Source: Alphaproteobacteria bacterium (GTDB taxonomy: Bacteria > Pseudomonadota > Alphaproteobacteria > Acetobacterales > Acetobacteraceae). From it: a stretch of 30,146 nucleotides of DNA. The stretch spans positions 1 to 30,146 of the forward strand of contig JAMFRY010000199.1 in the NCBI GenBank assembly GCA_026225015.1, read 5' to 3'. The notes below the pieces were generated by a model, which searched no databases, was not told the origin of the DNA, and worked only from the letters and a program-made list of their open reading frames with translations. Shown here one piece after another: positions 8,424 to 16,436 of the stretch. Positions within the stretch are counted from its first letter, which is position 1, and every line of letters begins with the position of its first letter. Made by a program: the position numbers and the translations under genes.

Positions 8424-11156
8424 CTAAGCCAGAGCTTTCGTTTTTGGCTTGGGTTTGCCTTTGGCATTTGTCTTTGCTTTTGCCTTCGGCTTTGCAGTGA
8501 CTTTCGCCTTTGCGGTTTTTTTCTTGGGTACGGCTGCGGAGGGTACAACAGCGGGAGGCACGGCAGCGGGTTTGGCTTTCGCTGCCGTGCGGCCGGCGCC
8601 GGATTTCTTCGCGCCGCGGCCGGCAGAGGCTTTCTTGCCCTTCGGCGCCAATTCCTTGCCCTTCTCCGCCAGCAGGACCACCGCCTCGTTCAGGGTGAAA
8701 GTGGTAAGGTCGGCGCCGCGGGGCAGGTTGGCGACCGTTTTGCCCCATTGCGCATACGGCCCGAACCGGCCTTTGCGCGCCACCACCGGCGCGCCGTCTT
8801 TCGGATGCGGGCCCAGGCTCCTTATGCTCTCCTGCTTTTTGGCGATCAGGTCCATCGCCCGGTTGAAGCCCAGATGCAGCACGTCGTCATCGCGATCGAG
8901 TGACGCAAAAATCGCGCCCATTTTCACATAAGGGCCAAAACGCCCAACCCCGGCTTCGATTTTCTCCCCGGTCTCCGAATGCAGGCCGACCAGACGCGGC
9001 AATGAGAGCAGGCCCAAAGCCGATTCCAACGTCAACGCTTCCGCATCCATGCCGCGGGTGAGCGAGGCGCGTTTCGGCTTGGATTTCTTGTCTTCCGGGT
9101 TCGGCTCGCCCTGCTGCACATACAGCCCATAAGGACCGCGTTTCAGCGTGATTTCCTCACCGCTATCGGGGTTGACGCCAAGCAGGCGCATGCCGTCCTT
9201 CAGCGTATCTTCGCCGCTTTCGCCGCCATCGATGATCAGCTTGCGGGTGTACTGGCAGGCAGGATAATTCGAGCAGCCGATGAAGCTGCCATAGCGCCCC
9301 AGCCGCAGCCCGATCCGGCCCACGCCGCAGGCCGGGCAGATGCGCGGGTCGCTGCCATCCGCGCGCGGCGGGAAGAAATGCGGGCCGAGATCGGCGTCCA
9401 GCGCGTCGATCACGTCGGAGATTTTCAGGTCCCTCGTCTCTCCGATCGCGGCCGAAAAATCGGTCCAGAAATCCCGCAACACTTGCCGCCAATTGGCCCG
9501 GCCCTCGGCGACTTCGTCGAGCTGTTCTTCGAGCGAGGCGGTAAAGCCGGTATCGACATAGCGCGCGAAGAAACTCATCAAAAACGCGGTCACCAGCCGG
9601 CCGCGATCCTCGGGGATGAATCGCTTGGCTTCCAGGCGCACATAATTGCGGTCGCGCAGCACGGTGAGGATGGAGGCATAGGTGGAAGGCCGGCCGATGC
9701 CCAGCTCCTCCATTTTCTTCACCAAAGATGCCTCGGAATAGCGCGGCGGCGGCTGGGTGAAATGCTGGTCGGCGGCCACTTTGCCGGTTTTCAGCGGGTC
9801 GCCCTTGGCGATCGGGGGAAGGATGCGCGCATCATCGTCATCGGCCGCGTCGTCGAGGTCTTCGCGGTAGAGTTTCAGGAAGCCGTCAAAGGCCAGCACC
9901 GAGCCGTTGGCGCGCAGGGTCTGGCCCTTGCCGTCGGTCATATCCACGCTGGTCTGATCCAGCTCCGCCGACTGCATCTGGCAGGCCAGCGCGCGCTTGT
10001 AGATCAGCTCATAGAGCTTCGCCTGCTCGGCCGAGAGGCGGCGGGCGGCATGGGCGGGGGTAAGCGCGATATCGGTGGGCCGGATCGCCTCATGCGCTTC
10101 CTGTGCGCTTTTCGATTTTGAAAGATATTCGCGCGGCGCCACCGGCAGGTAGTCGGGTCCAAATTCGGATTTGATCCGGCCGCGAATCGCCGTCACCGCT
10201 TCCTTGGCAAGCTGCACGCCATCGGTTCGCATATAGGTGATCAGCCCGACCGTATCGCCATCGATCTCCACCCCCTCATAGAGCTGCTGCGCCAGCCGCA
10301 TGGTCTGCTGCGCTGAGAAACCGAGTTTGCGGCTGGCTTCCTGCTGCAAGGTGGAGGTGATGAATGGCGGCGGCGGATGGCGTTTGCTGCGCTTTTTCTC
10401 AACCGCCGAGACTTCGAACCTGCCCGCTTCCACGGCGGCTTTAGCTGCAAGTGCCAAGGCTTCTCCGCCCAGATCGAACTGGTCGAGCTTTTTGCCCTTG
10501 AAATGCGTCAGCCGGGCCGTGAAGGGCGCGCCGGAGGGCGTGGCGAACACCGCCTCGATGGTCCAGTATTCGCGCGGTTTGAAAATCTCAATCTCGGCTT
10601 CGCGCTCGCAGATCAGCCGCAAGGCGACTGATTGCACTCGCCCGGCGCTGCGGCTGCCGGGCAGCTTGCGCCAAAGCACCGGCGAGAGGGTGAAGCCGAC
10701 CAGGTAATCCAGGGCCCGGCGCGCCAGATAGGCCTCGATCAGCGGCTGGTCCAGCTCGCGCGGCGCCGCCATGGCGGCATTCACCGCGGATTTGGTGATC
10801 TCGTTGAAGGTAACGCGCTTGACGTCGATGCCTTTAAGCGCCTTCTGATCCTGCAACATGGCCTGCACATGCCAGGAGATCGCCTCGCCCTCGCGGTCCG
10901 GGTCGGTCGCCAGATACAGGATCTTGGCGCCTTTCAGGGCCCGGGCAATGGTCGCCATCTGCTTGGTACCGCGCTCATCGGCGATCCAGGACATGGCGAA
11001 ATCATCATCCGGCCGCACCGATCCATCCTTGGCGGGCAGGTCGCGGACATGGCCGTAGGAGGCCAGCACGGTGAATTTATCGCCCAGATATTTGTTGATT
11101 GTCTTGGCCTTGGAAGGCGATTCGACGACGACGATATCAGTCAATAATCGATCCAT
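8424..11156 (-). CDS. topA: DNA topoisomerase I (type IA)
   Basis: This 910-residue enzyme relaxes negative supercoils. The Toprim domain (about 6-130) shows VVESPSKAKT with Glu12 and the metal site DPDREGE (85-91). The catalytic tyrosine is Tyr308 in GLITYMRTD, and GSRSAGRVQSVALRLICERE (168-187) belongs to the core. A C-terminal zinc ribbon has Cys607, Cys610, Cys628 and Cys634. Three topo-C repeats follow, with GPYGLYV (674-680), GRFGPYVKMG (738-747) and GRFGPYAQWG (796-805). The last 75 residues are a Lys/Ala/Pro-rich tail (about 836-910), likely a non-specific DNA-binding extension as in other alphaproteobacteria. The ATG directly follows the dprA stop (TGAATG), so the two are translationally linked. 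Confidence 0.96.
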   Translation of the reverse strand: MDRLLTDIVVVESPSKAKTINKYLGDKFTVLASYGHVRDLPAKDGSVRPDDDFAMSWIADERGTKQMATIARALKGAKILYLATDPDREGEAISWHVQAMLQDQKALKGIDVKRVTFNEITKSAVNAAMAAPRELDQPLIEAYLARRALDYLVGFTLSPVLWRKLPGSRSAGRVQSVALRLICEREAEIEIFKPREYWTIEAVFATPSGAPFTARLTHFKGKKLDQFDLGGEALALAAKAAVEAGRFEVSAVEKKRSKRHPPPPFITSTLQQEASRKLGFSAQQTMRLAQQLYEGVEIDGDTVGLITYMRTDGVQLAKEAVTAIRGRIKSEFGPDYLPVAPREYLSKSKSAQEAHEAIRPTDIALTPAHAARRLSAEQAKLYELIYKRALACQMQSAELDQTSVDMTDGKGQTLRANGSVLAFDGFLKLYREDLDDAADDDDARILPPIAKGDPLKTGKVAADQHFTQPPPRYSEASLVKKMEELGIGRPSTYASILTVLRDRNYVRLEAKRFIPEDRGRLVTAFLMSFFARYVDTGFTASLEEQLDEVAEGRANWRQVLRDFWTDFSAAIGETRDLKISDVIDALDADLGPHFFPPRADGSDPRICPACGVGRIGLRLGRYGSFIGCSNYPACQYTRKLIIDGGESGEDTLKDGMRLLGVNPDSGEEITLKRGPYGLYVQQGEPNPEDKKSKPKRASLTRGMDAEALTLESALGLLSLPRLVGLHSETGEKIEAGVGRFGPYVKMGAIFASLDRDDDVLHLGFNRAMDLIAKKQESIRSLGPHPKDGAPVVARKGRFGPYAQWGKTVANLPRGADLTTFTLNEAVVLLAEKGKELAPKGKKASAGRGAKKSGAGRTAAKAKPAAVPPAVVPSAAVPKKKTAKAKVTAKPKAKAKTNAKGKPKPKTKALA

Positions 11157-12305
11157 TCATGGGCTGGCGGCCAGCGCCACCCGATTACCAGGCAGCATTT
11201 CAACCCTGCCTGCAAGTTCTAGTTCCAGGAGCGCCGCCATAATGGCGGCCACGGACAACTGGCAGTGCCGGGTGATCTCGTCAACCACAACCGGCGATAC
11301 CCCTACCAGCACCTCGATCAGCCCTGGCACCAAAGCACGTGCCTTGGCAAGCGCCGCCTGATCCGGTTCTCCAAAATCGAAGATTTGCGCCGGCTCCGCA
11401 AAGCCGCTTTTGCCGTGCAGGAATAGCGGATCGCGGGCTAACCCCAAGCGCCGCGGATGGTCCGGCAGGTTGGCCAGAACGTCCCCGGCGCTTTCGGTGA
11501 GGGTGGCGCCCTGGCGGATCAGGTCGTTCGAGCCCTGGCAGCGCGGGTCCAGAGGCGAGCCGGGCACGGCGAAAAGCTCGCGCCCGGCCTCATTGGCCAG
11601 CCGGGCGGTGATCAGCGTGCCGGAACGGGGTGCTGCCTCGATGACCACGACGCCCAATGACAGACCGGCGATGACGCGGTTGCGTTTGGGGAAATGCCGC
11701 CCCTGCGGCTCGGTGCCAAAAGGGGCTTCCGCCACGAGCGCGCCGTTTTTGGCGATCTGGGCGTGCAGTTTTTCATGCTCGGGCGGGTAGGCAACGTCGA
11801 TCCCGCCGGCCAGTGCGGCAATCGTGCGCCCGCTGCGCATGGCGCCGTGATGGGCAGCAGCGTCGATGCCGCGGGCCAGGCCGGAGACGATGGTAAGGCT
11901 TTTCGTTGCCAGATCACCGGCGAGCTGGTCTGCGATACGCATCCCATTCGCCGAAGCATTGCGCGCCCCCACCACCGCGACAGCGCGTGTGGAGAGCAGG
12001 CTCACATCCCCCAGCACCGACAGAGCCGGCGGCGCGTCCGCCAACTCGGCCAGAAAAGGCGGGTAGTCCGGGTCCTCGAGGAAAAGGATTTTGCCGCCCA
12101 GCCTGTGCAAGGCGGCCAGCTCCCGCTCGGCTTCGCTGCGGCCATGCAGTTGCAGCGGCGCAGCCCGGCCACCGGCGCGGGCAAGCTGGGGCAAAGCCTC
12201 AATGGCTTCCGCCACGGAGCCAAACCGCGCCATCAGCCGGCGATAGGTGAGCGGGCCGACCCCATCGGTGCGAATAAGCCGCAGACGATCGAGGCGATCG
12301 CTCAA
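11157..12305 (-). CDS. dprA: DNA-processing protein DprA
   Basis: This 382-residue protein loads RecA on incoming single-stranded DNA during natural transformation. The N-terminal SAM-like region (1-40; LRLIRTDGVGPLTYRRLMARFG) is followed by the Rossmann-like domain at about 105-275. That domain has VVGARNAS, SGLARGIDAAAHHGA (141-155), the FPKRNRVIAGLS nucleic-acid motif (205-216), EAAPRSGTLITARLA and FAVPGSP. A C-terminal winged helix lies at about 315-375. The family N-terminus begins at the TTG at 12305, which overlaps the plsY stop as TTGA. The next Met (residue 25) would delete a conserved part. No competence machinery is seen nearby. Confidence 0.93.
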   Translation of the reverse strand: MSDRLDRLRLIRTDGVGPLTYRRLMARFGSVAEAIEALPQLARAGGRAAPLQLHGRSEAERELAALHRLGGKILFLEDPDYPPFLAELADAPPALSVLGDVSLLSTRAVAVVGARNASANGMRIADQLAGDLATKSLTIVSGLARGIDAAAHHGAMRSGRTIAALAGGIDVAYPPEHEKLHAQIAKNGALVAEAPFGTEPQGRHFPKRNRVIAGLSLGVVVIEAAPRSGTLITARLANEAGRELFAVPGSPLDPRCQGSNDLIRQGATLTESAGDVLANLPDHPRRLGLARDPLFLHGKSGFAEPAQIFDFGEPDQAALAKARALVPGLIEVLVGVSPVVVDEITRHCQLSVAAIMAALLELELAGRVEMLPGNRVALAASP

Positions 12306-12883
12306 TTACGTTGCCCGATCCGCGGCTCGGTGCCGGAGAGCAGCCGGAGGATATTGGCACTGTGCTTCCAGAACACCAGCGCGGCAATCAGCAGAGCCAG
12401 CAAGGCCAGCAGGTTATGGCCGAAAGCCCAGGCCGCGATAGGGGCGATGGCGAAGGCGAAAAGCGCCGCCGCCGAGGAGATTTTCAACCCATAGGCAGTC
12501 ACCAGCCAGGTCAGGCAGGCAATCAGGCCGACGGGAAAGCAAGCCGCCAGGAGCACGCCCAGCCCGGTTGCAACACCTTTGCCGCCCTTGAAACCGAGCC
12601 AGACCGGAAAAAGATGCCCGAGAATCACGGCAAGCCCGGCAAGCGGCCATTCATGGCGCGCGAAATGCTGCACGATCAGCACCGCCGCCGCGCCCTTCAA
12701 GCCGTCCAGCAACAAGGTGGCGGCAGCCAGTCTTTTGTTGCCGGTGCGCAGCACGTTGGTGGCGCCAATATTGCCGGAGCCGATGGCGCGAACATCGCCG
12801 AGGCCGGCCGCCTTGGTCAGCAACAGCCCAAACGGAATTGATCCTAAAAGATAACTGAAAAGGAGCAGGAGCAAAAGAATCAT
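12302..12883 (-). CDS. plsY: Glycerol-3-phosphate acyltransferase PlsY
   Basis: This 193-residue inner-membrane protein with about five hydrophobic segments transfers an acyl group from acyl-phosphate to glycerol-3-phosphate, the first step of phospholipid synthesis. The three family motifs are present: SYLLGSIPFGLLL near the N-terminus, GSGNIGATNVLRTGNKR (about 36-52) and GHLFPVWLGFKGGKGVATGLG (about 89-109). The length matches the family. The ATG overlaps the pyrC stop by 4 nt (ATGA), and the stop overlaps the dprA TTG start. Confidence 0.95.
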   Translation of the reverse strand: MILLLLLLFSYLLGSIPFGLLLTKAAGLGDVRAIGSGNIGATNVLRTGNKRLAAATLLLDGLKGAAAVLIVQHFARHEWPLAGLAVILGHLFPVWLGFKGGKGVATGLGVLLAACFPVGLIACLTWLVTAYGLKISSAAALFAFAIAPIAAWAFGHNLLALLALLIAALVFWKHSANILRLLSGTEPRIGQRN

Positions 12884-14151
12884 CCGAACACCCGCCTGCC
12901 GGCTTTCCAGGTACCCAGCACCCGGCCCTCCAGCGCCCGCCCGTCAAACGGCGTATTCTGCGCCTTGCCCGGCAGTTTTCCGGCCTCGACCTGCCAAGAG
13001 CGCTCCGGGTGGAACAGGCACAGATCCGCTTGCGCGCCTTTGCGCAATATGCCCGCTTCGATGCCCAACCAGTTCGCCGGCCGCGATGTCAGTAGCGCCA
13101 ATGCCTGCGCCATGCTTAGCGTCTTCGCCTGCACCTGCGCCAAGGTCACCGCCAGCAAGGTGACGAGCCCCGCCCCGCCGGGTGCTGCTTCGGCAAAGGG
13201 CACGCGCTTGTCATCGGCGTCGCGCGGCTGGTGGTCGGAGGCAATGGCGTCGATCGTGCCATCGCGCAGCGCTTCCAGGATCGCCAGCCGGTCGGCATCG
13301 GCCCGCAAAGGCGGGGAGAATTTTGCATAGGTGCGGAAATCTCCGATCGCGGTTTCATTCAAGTCAAAATAAGGCGGAGCGGTATCGCAGGTCACGCGAA
13401 TTCCGCGATCCTTGGCGTGGCGGATCAGCGCGCAGGCTTCGCCGGTTGAAATATGCGCGAAATGGATTTTTGCGCCGGTCAACTCGGCCAGCCGGAGATC
13501 GCGCGCCACCATGATCGCCTCCGCCGCCGCCGGAATGCCGGGCAGGCCCATCAGCGTGGCGCGCGCGCCCTCGGTCGCGGCGCCGCCTTCGGCGAGTTCG
13601 GGGTCTTCCGGGTGCTGCACGATCACCGCGCCGAACCCGCTGGCATAGGAGAGCGCCCGCCGCATCAGCCGGGCGGAGGCGATGGCGCGGGTGCCATCGG
13701 TAAAGGCCACGGCGCCGGCGGTCTTGAGCAGCCCGTATTCCGCCAGTTCGACGCCCAGGCAACCGCGCGTCGCCGCTGCATAGGGCAGCAGCGTCACCGT
13801 GCCGGTTTCCTCGCCGCGCGAGGCGATCAGCCGCACCAAAGCCGGATCGTCGATCGCCGGCCGGCTATCGGGCAGCACCGCGATGGTGGTGATCCCGCCG
13901 GCCGCCGCCGCCTGCGCGGCGGAGGCGATGGTCTCGCGATATTCATAACCAGGCTCGCCGAGCGAGGCGCGAATATCGACCAGCCCCGGCGCCAGAATGG
14001 CGCCCTCGGCCTCGATGATTTCTGCGCCATCCGGCACGCCCTGCGACGCGCCGAAATCGGCAATTTTGCCGTCTTGCACCAATAACTCGCCGGAACAGAG
14101 ACCCTCCGGCAGCGCCAGCATGATCTTGCGGAACAGGAGCGGATTAGCCAT
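12880..14151 (-). CDS. pyrC: Dihydroorotase-like protein, HxH metal motif missing
   Basis: This 423-residue member of the class I dihydroorotase family lies directly downstream of pyrB, overlapping it by 8 nt. In place of the usual Asp-x-His-x-His motif it reads DIRASLGEPG at residues 59-68, so both metal-binding histidines are Arg61 and Ser63. Later metal and substrate positions are kept: Asp152 (FTDGTR), His180 (IVQHPEDPELAEGG), His233 (HFAHISTGEA) and Asp306 (ASDHQP). Many alphaproteobacterial pyrB-linked copies share this loss. In Pseudomonas a similar pyrC-prime product is non-catalytic and supports assembly of aspartate transcarbamoylase. I infer a structural partner of PyrB, or a one-metal enzyme, with the working dihydroorotase perhaps elsewhere. 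ATGA overlap with plsY. Confidence 0.88.
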   Translation of the reverse strand: MANPLLFRKIMLALPEGLCSGELLVQDGKIADFGASQGVPDGAEIIEAEGAILAPGLVDIRASLGEPGYEYRETIASAAQAAAAGGITTIAVLPDSRPAIDDPALVRLIASRGEETGTVTLLPYAAATRGCLGVELAEYGLLKTAGAVAFTDGTRAIASARLMRRALSYASGFGAVIVQHPEDPELAEGGAATEGARATLMGLPGIPAAAEAIMVARDLRLAELTGAKIHFAHISTGEACALIRHAKDRGIRVTCDTAPPYFDLNETAIGDFRTYAKFSPPLRADADRLAILEALRDGTIDAIASDHQPRDADDKRVPFAEAAPGGAGLVTLLAVTLAQVQAKTLSMAQALALLTSRPANWLGIEAGILRKGAQADLCLFHPERSWQVEAGKLPGKAQNTPFDGRALEGRVLGTWKAGRRVFG

Positions 14152-15073
14152 TCCAGCGTGGTCTTCGCGCCAGCGTATCCAGCACTGCCATCCGCACGGC
14201 GACGCCCATTTCCACCTGTTCCTTGATCAGCGAACGCGTCGGATGATCCGCCACTTCGCTGTCGATTTCCACACCGCGATTCATCGGCCCGGGATGCATC
14301 ACCAGCGCGTCCGGCTTGGCGAATGTCAGCTTCTCAGCGCTGAGCCCGTAAAAGGCGAAGAACTCGCGCGCGCTCGGCACCAATCCCTTGGTCATCCGCT
14401 CCTTCTGCAGCCGCAGCGCCATGACGATATCCGCTCCGTCCAGGCCTTCCTGCATTTCATGATGCACGGTCACGCCGAGCGCGGCGATTTCCGCCGGGAT
14501 GAGGGTAGGGGGGCCAATAACGCGGACGAAATTACCCATCATGGTGAGCAGCAGCAGATTGGACCGCGCCACCCGCGAATGGGCGATATCGCCGCAGATG
14601 GCGATGGTGAGCCCGGCGATCCGGCCCTTATGGCGGCGGATGGTCAGCGCATCCAGCAGGGCCTGGGTGGGGTGCTCATGCATGCCGTCCCCGGCATTGA
14701 TCACCGCCGCATCCACCTTTTGCGCCAGCAGCGCCGGCGCGCCGGACTGGTTGTGCCGCACCACCAGCAGATCGCAATTCATCGCATTCAGCGTGGCGGC
14801 GGTATCCAGCAGCGTCTCACCCTTGCTGACCGAGGAGGTGGAGACCGACATGTTGATGACATCGGCGCCCAGCCTTTTGCCGGCCAGCTCGAAGCTGGTG
14901 CGGGTGCGGGTGGAATCCTCGAAGAACAGGTTGATCAGGGTTCGGCCGCGCAGCAGGTCGCGCTGGGTCTTGCCGGAACGGTTCAGCAATACGTAGTTTT
15001 CCGCCAAATCCAGCATGGCCGTGACCGATACGGGGTTAAGGCCCTGAATACCCAGCAAGTGGCGTAGATGCAT
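14144..15073 (-). CDS. pyrB: Aspartate carbamoyltransferase catalytic subunit
   Basis: This 309-residue protein is standard length and catalyses carbamoyl phosphate + aspartate to carbamoyl aspartate, the committed step of pyrimidine synthesis. The carbamoyl-phosphate loop FEDSTRTRTSFE is at 51-62. HEHPTQALLDAL is the His-Pro-Thr-Gln motif, ICGDIAHSRVARSN is in the aspartate domain, and HPGPMNRGVEID is near the C-terminus. No pyrI-like regulatory gene is present. It is the first gene of the pyrB-pyrC-plsY-dprA-topA run. The leader contains CAGT-rich direct repeats but no recognisable attenuator or PyrR site. Confidence 0.95.
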   Translation of the reverse strand: MHLRHLLGIQGLNPVSVTAMLDLAENYVLLNRSGKTQRDLLRGRTLINLFFEDSTRTRTSFELAGKRLGADVINMSVSTSSVSKGETLLDTAATLNAMNCDLLVVRHNQSGAPALLAQKVDAAVINAGDGMHEHPTQALLDALTIRRHKGRIAGLTIAICGDIAHSRVARSNLLLLTMMGNFVRVIGPPTLIPAEIAALGVTVHHEMQEGLDGADIVMALRLQKERMTKGLVPSAREFFAFYGLSAEKLTFAKPDALVMHPGPMNRGVEIDSEVADHPTRSLIKEQVEMGVAVRMAVLDTLARRPRWNG

Positions 15074-15113
15074 GACAGTTGCCAGTTAACAGTTGTCAGT
15101 CGCCAGTGACAGG
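15074..15113. repeat. CAGT-rich degenerate direct repeats in the pyrB leader
   Basis: CAGTTGCCAGT (15076-15086) and CAGTCGCCAGT (15097-15107) differ at one position, with a further AACAGTTG between them. The block is bounded by GACAG on both sides. It begins directly at the pyrB start codon, so it is the immediate 5' untranslated region of the operon. Function unknown. Confidence 0.6.
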
Positions 15114-15131
15114 CCCCGTGGCTAATGAATT

Positions 15132-15149
15132 TTGACCACAGGCGCCTGT
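15132..15149. promoter_or_regulatory. TTGACC element with adjoining 12-bp perfect palindrome
   Basis: TTGACC (15132-15137) is followed directly by ACAGGCGCCTGT (15138-15149), a perfect palindrome, in the divergent spacer between pyrB and the OmpA-like gene. It could be an operator over a promoter for either gene. No clear -10 box was found, so this is tentative. Confidence 0.3.
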
Positions 15150-15191
15150 TTGTGGTGGAAGCGGTTGCAAAATCGGGAGTTTGGACAACAA

Positions 15192-15596
15192 ATGCGCAAA
15201 ATCACTGCTTTACTTGCGTTTGCCGGCCTGCTGAGGCTTGCCGCTACCAGCTTTGCGGCAACGCCTGACGCCAATTATCCGGTGTTTTTCCAGCCCTGGT
15301 CGGCGGCAATCGATTCGCATGGCGCCTCCACCATCGCCATTGCCGCCAAAGCGGCTTTGGCCCATCCAAAGGACCCGGTGATCGTCACCGGCTCGGCGGA
15401 TACGGTCGGCGGGGCGGCGGCGAATCAGGACATCGCGCAGACAAGGGCGCAGGTGGTGGCGGATGCGTTGGTTGCCGATGGCGTGCCGCGTTCGCGCATC
15501 GCGACGGTAGCAACCGGTGCATTGTCGGCTCCCGGTACGGCGCCGGGCAGTTACGCTCAGTTCAGCCGGCGGGTGCTAATCAAGGTTGGAAACTAG
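15192..15596 (+). CDS. Small exported OmpA-like domain protein
   Basis: From ATG 15192 this is a 134-residue protein with a signal peptide (MRKITALLAFAGLL through TSFAA, cleaved near residue 23). One OmpA C-terminal-like peptidoglycan-binding domain follows, shortened at its front. The diagnostic stretch is VTGSADTVGGAAANQDIAQ, then RAQVVADALVADGVPRSRI and a final RRVLIKV strand, matching the alpha-helix and strand that bind diaminopimelate in OmpA/Pal proteins. There is no lipobox or beta-barrel, so it is probably a soluble periplasmic protein. GGGAG lies 11 nt upstream of the chosen ATG. The frame is open upstream to 15132, but that would bury the signal peptide. Confidence 0.75.
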   Translation: MRKITALLAFAGLLRLAATSFAATPDANYPVFFQPWSAAIDSHGASTIAIAAKAALAHPKDPVIVTGSADTVGGAAANQDIAQTRAQVVADALVADGVPRSRIATVATGALSAPGTAPGSYAQFSRRVLIKVGN

Positions 15597-15695
15597 AGTC
15601 CAGGCGCGGTTCCCGCTACGCTGCATCAAGGCCGGGCGGCAAACGATGGAACGACGGCGTCTGGTAAATGACCTTTTCCATCAAAGGAGGCATTC

Positions 15696-16292
15696 ATGGG
15701 CTTTGAAGTCACCGAGGAATTCGGTGTGTGCGGGCCAGAAAACGAGGTAACGATCGTAACGACGACGCTATCCAGCTGCTCAGCCATCATCCTGTTCAAC
15801 GCCAACACCCGGATATTGGGGCTGTATCATTACCCGGGCATGCAACTATCTGCGCCGGGCGTACAGCGGGCTATCATCGCCATGATAAACGACATCGTAC
15901 CCACACAGATCGTGCTATGGCCAGCCAACCCAAAATGGCACGGCTACGGAATGAGCGATCTGGACATGGACAAGAAGCTGGTCCAGCTCGACAACGCCAA
16001 GGTGAAGACTTTTCTGGAGCTGAAGAAGCCCTCTTCCTGTACGCTGGTGGTCAAATCCAACGAGACTTTTCCCGGGGTGCAAGCCATCGCCGGAAAACTC
16101 GTGTTTGAATATTCGAGCGGTTCCGTCAAAGTACCAAGCTCGGCGACCATCCAGGAAAGCGACGGCGGTGTGGGGCGGGTGCAGCGCGGAAATATCTGGT
16201 TCTATTTCGGGTCGGGCGCTGGAGCCGGGGATTATTCGAAAAAACTGCGATATGCCGCCGGAACGATCCTGGAGATCGAAAGAGGCTGGTAA
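15696..16292 (+). CDS. Unknown protein with CheD/CNF-type Thr-Cys-His signature (candidate deamidase fold)
   Basis: This is a 198-residue protein with no signal peptide or membrane helix, behind a good ribosome binding site (AAAGGAGG, 5 nt from ATG). I do not recognise a named family. Residues 20-28 read IVTTTLSSC and His45 lies in GLYHYPG. This matches, position for position, CheD receptor deamidases (IVTLGLGSC, catalytic Thr21, Cys27 and His44 in Thermotoga CheD) and gives Thr22, Cys28 and His45 with the same 6 and 17 residue spacings. LSSC also resembles the LSGC motif of CNF1/BLF1-type toxin deamidases. A helix (APGVQRAIIAMINDI) then a strand (PTQIVLWPA) follow, as in CheD. Residues 100-198 look beta-rich. 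No chemotaxis genes are near. A-T content is visibly higher than in neighbours, hinting at transfer. Function is inferred, not shown. Confidence 0.8.
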   Translation: MGFEVTEEFGVCGPENEVTIVTTTLSSCSAIILFNANTRILGLYHYPGMQLSAPGVQRAIIAMINDIVPTQIVLWPANPKWHGYGMSDLDMDKKLVQLDNAKVKTFLELKKPSSCTLVVKSNETFPGVQAIAGKLVFEYSSGSVKVPSSATIQESDGGVGRVQRGNIWFYFGSGAGAGDYSKKLRYAAGTILEIERGW

Positions 16293-16346
16293 CCACGGGC
16301 CGAACTGCCGGCCGGGTAAGGCCGGGTGGCCGAGAAACAGGGTAAC

Positions 16347-16404
16347 TCAACAATCTCATTGAATATCAACCAAATGGTTGACAATCAATGGGATTGTTGA
16401 TAAT
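16347..16404 (+). promoter_or_regulatory. Nested 54-nt palindrome with embedded promoter, probable ArsR operator
   Basis: Outer arms TCAACAATCTCATTGA (16347-16362) and TCAATGGGATTGTTGA (16385-16400) are complementary at 15 of 16 positions. Inside, centred on the same axis, TCAACCA (16366-16372) and TGGTTGA (16375-16381) are perfectly complementary around AA. A consensus -35 TTGACA is at 16378-16383 and a near-consensus -10 GATAAT at 16399-16404 (15-nt spacer), so repressor binding would cover the promoter. The ArsR gene at the end of this two-gene unit is the natural candidate repressor (inference). Confidence 0.75.
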
Positions 16405-16436
16405 GATCGCTTCTCTACGTCATAGGAGCAAGCCCG

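Noticed and set aside
9378..11147. 247- and 171-codon + strand frames opposite topA
   Set aside because: Antisense to clear topoisomerase I motifs; no independent support.
13997..15067. 356-codon + strand frame opposite pyrB
   Set aside because: Antisense to aspartate carbamoyltransferase; His/Gln/Arg-rich and unlike any protein family.
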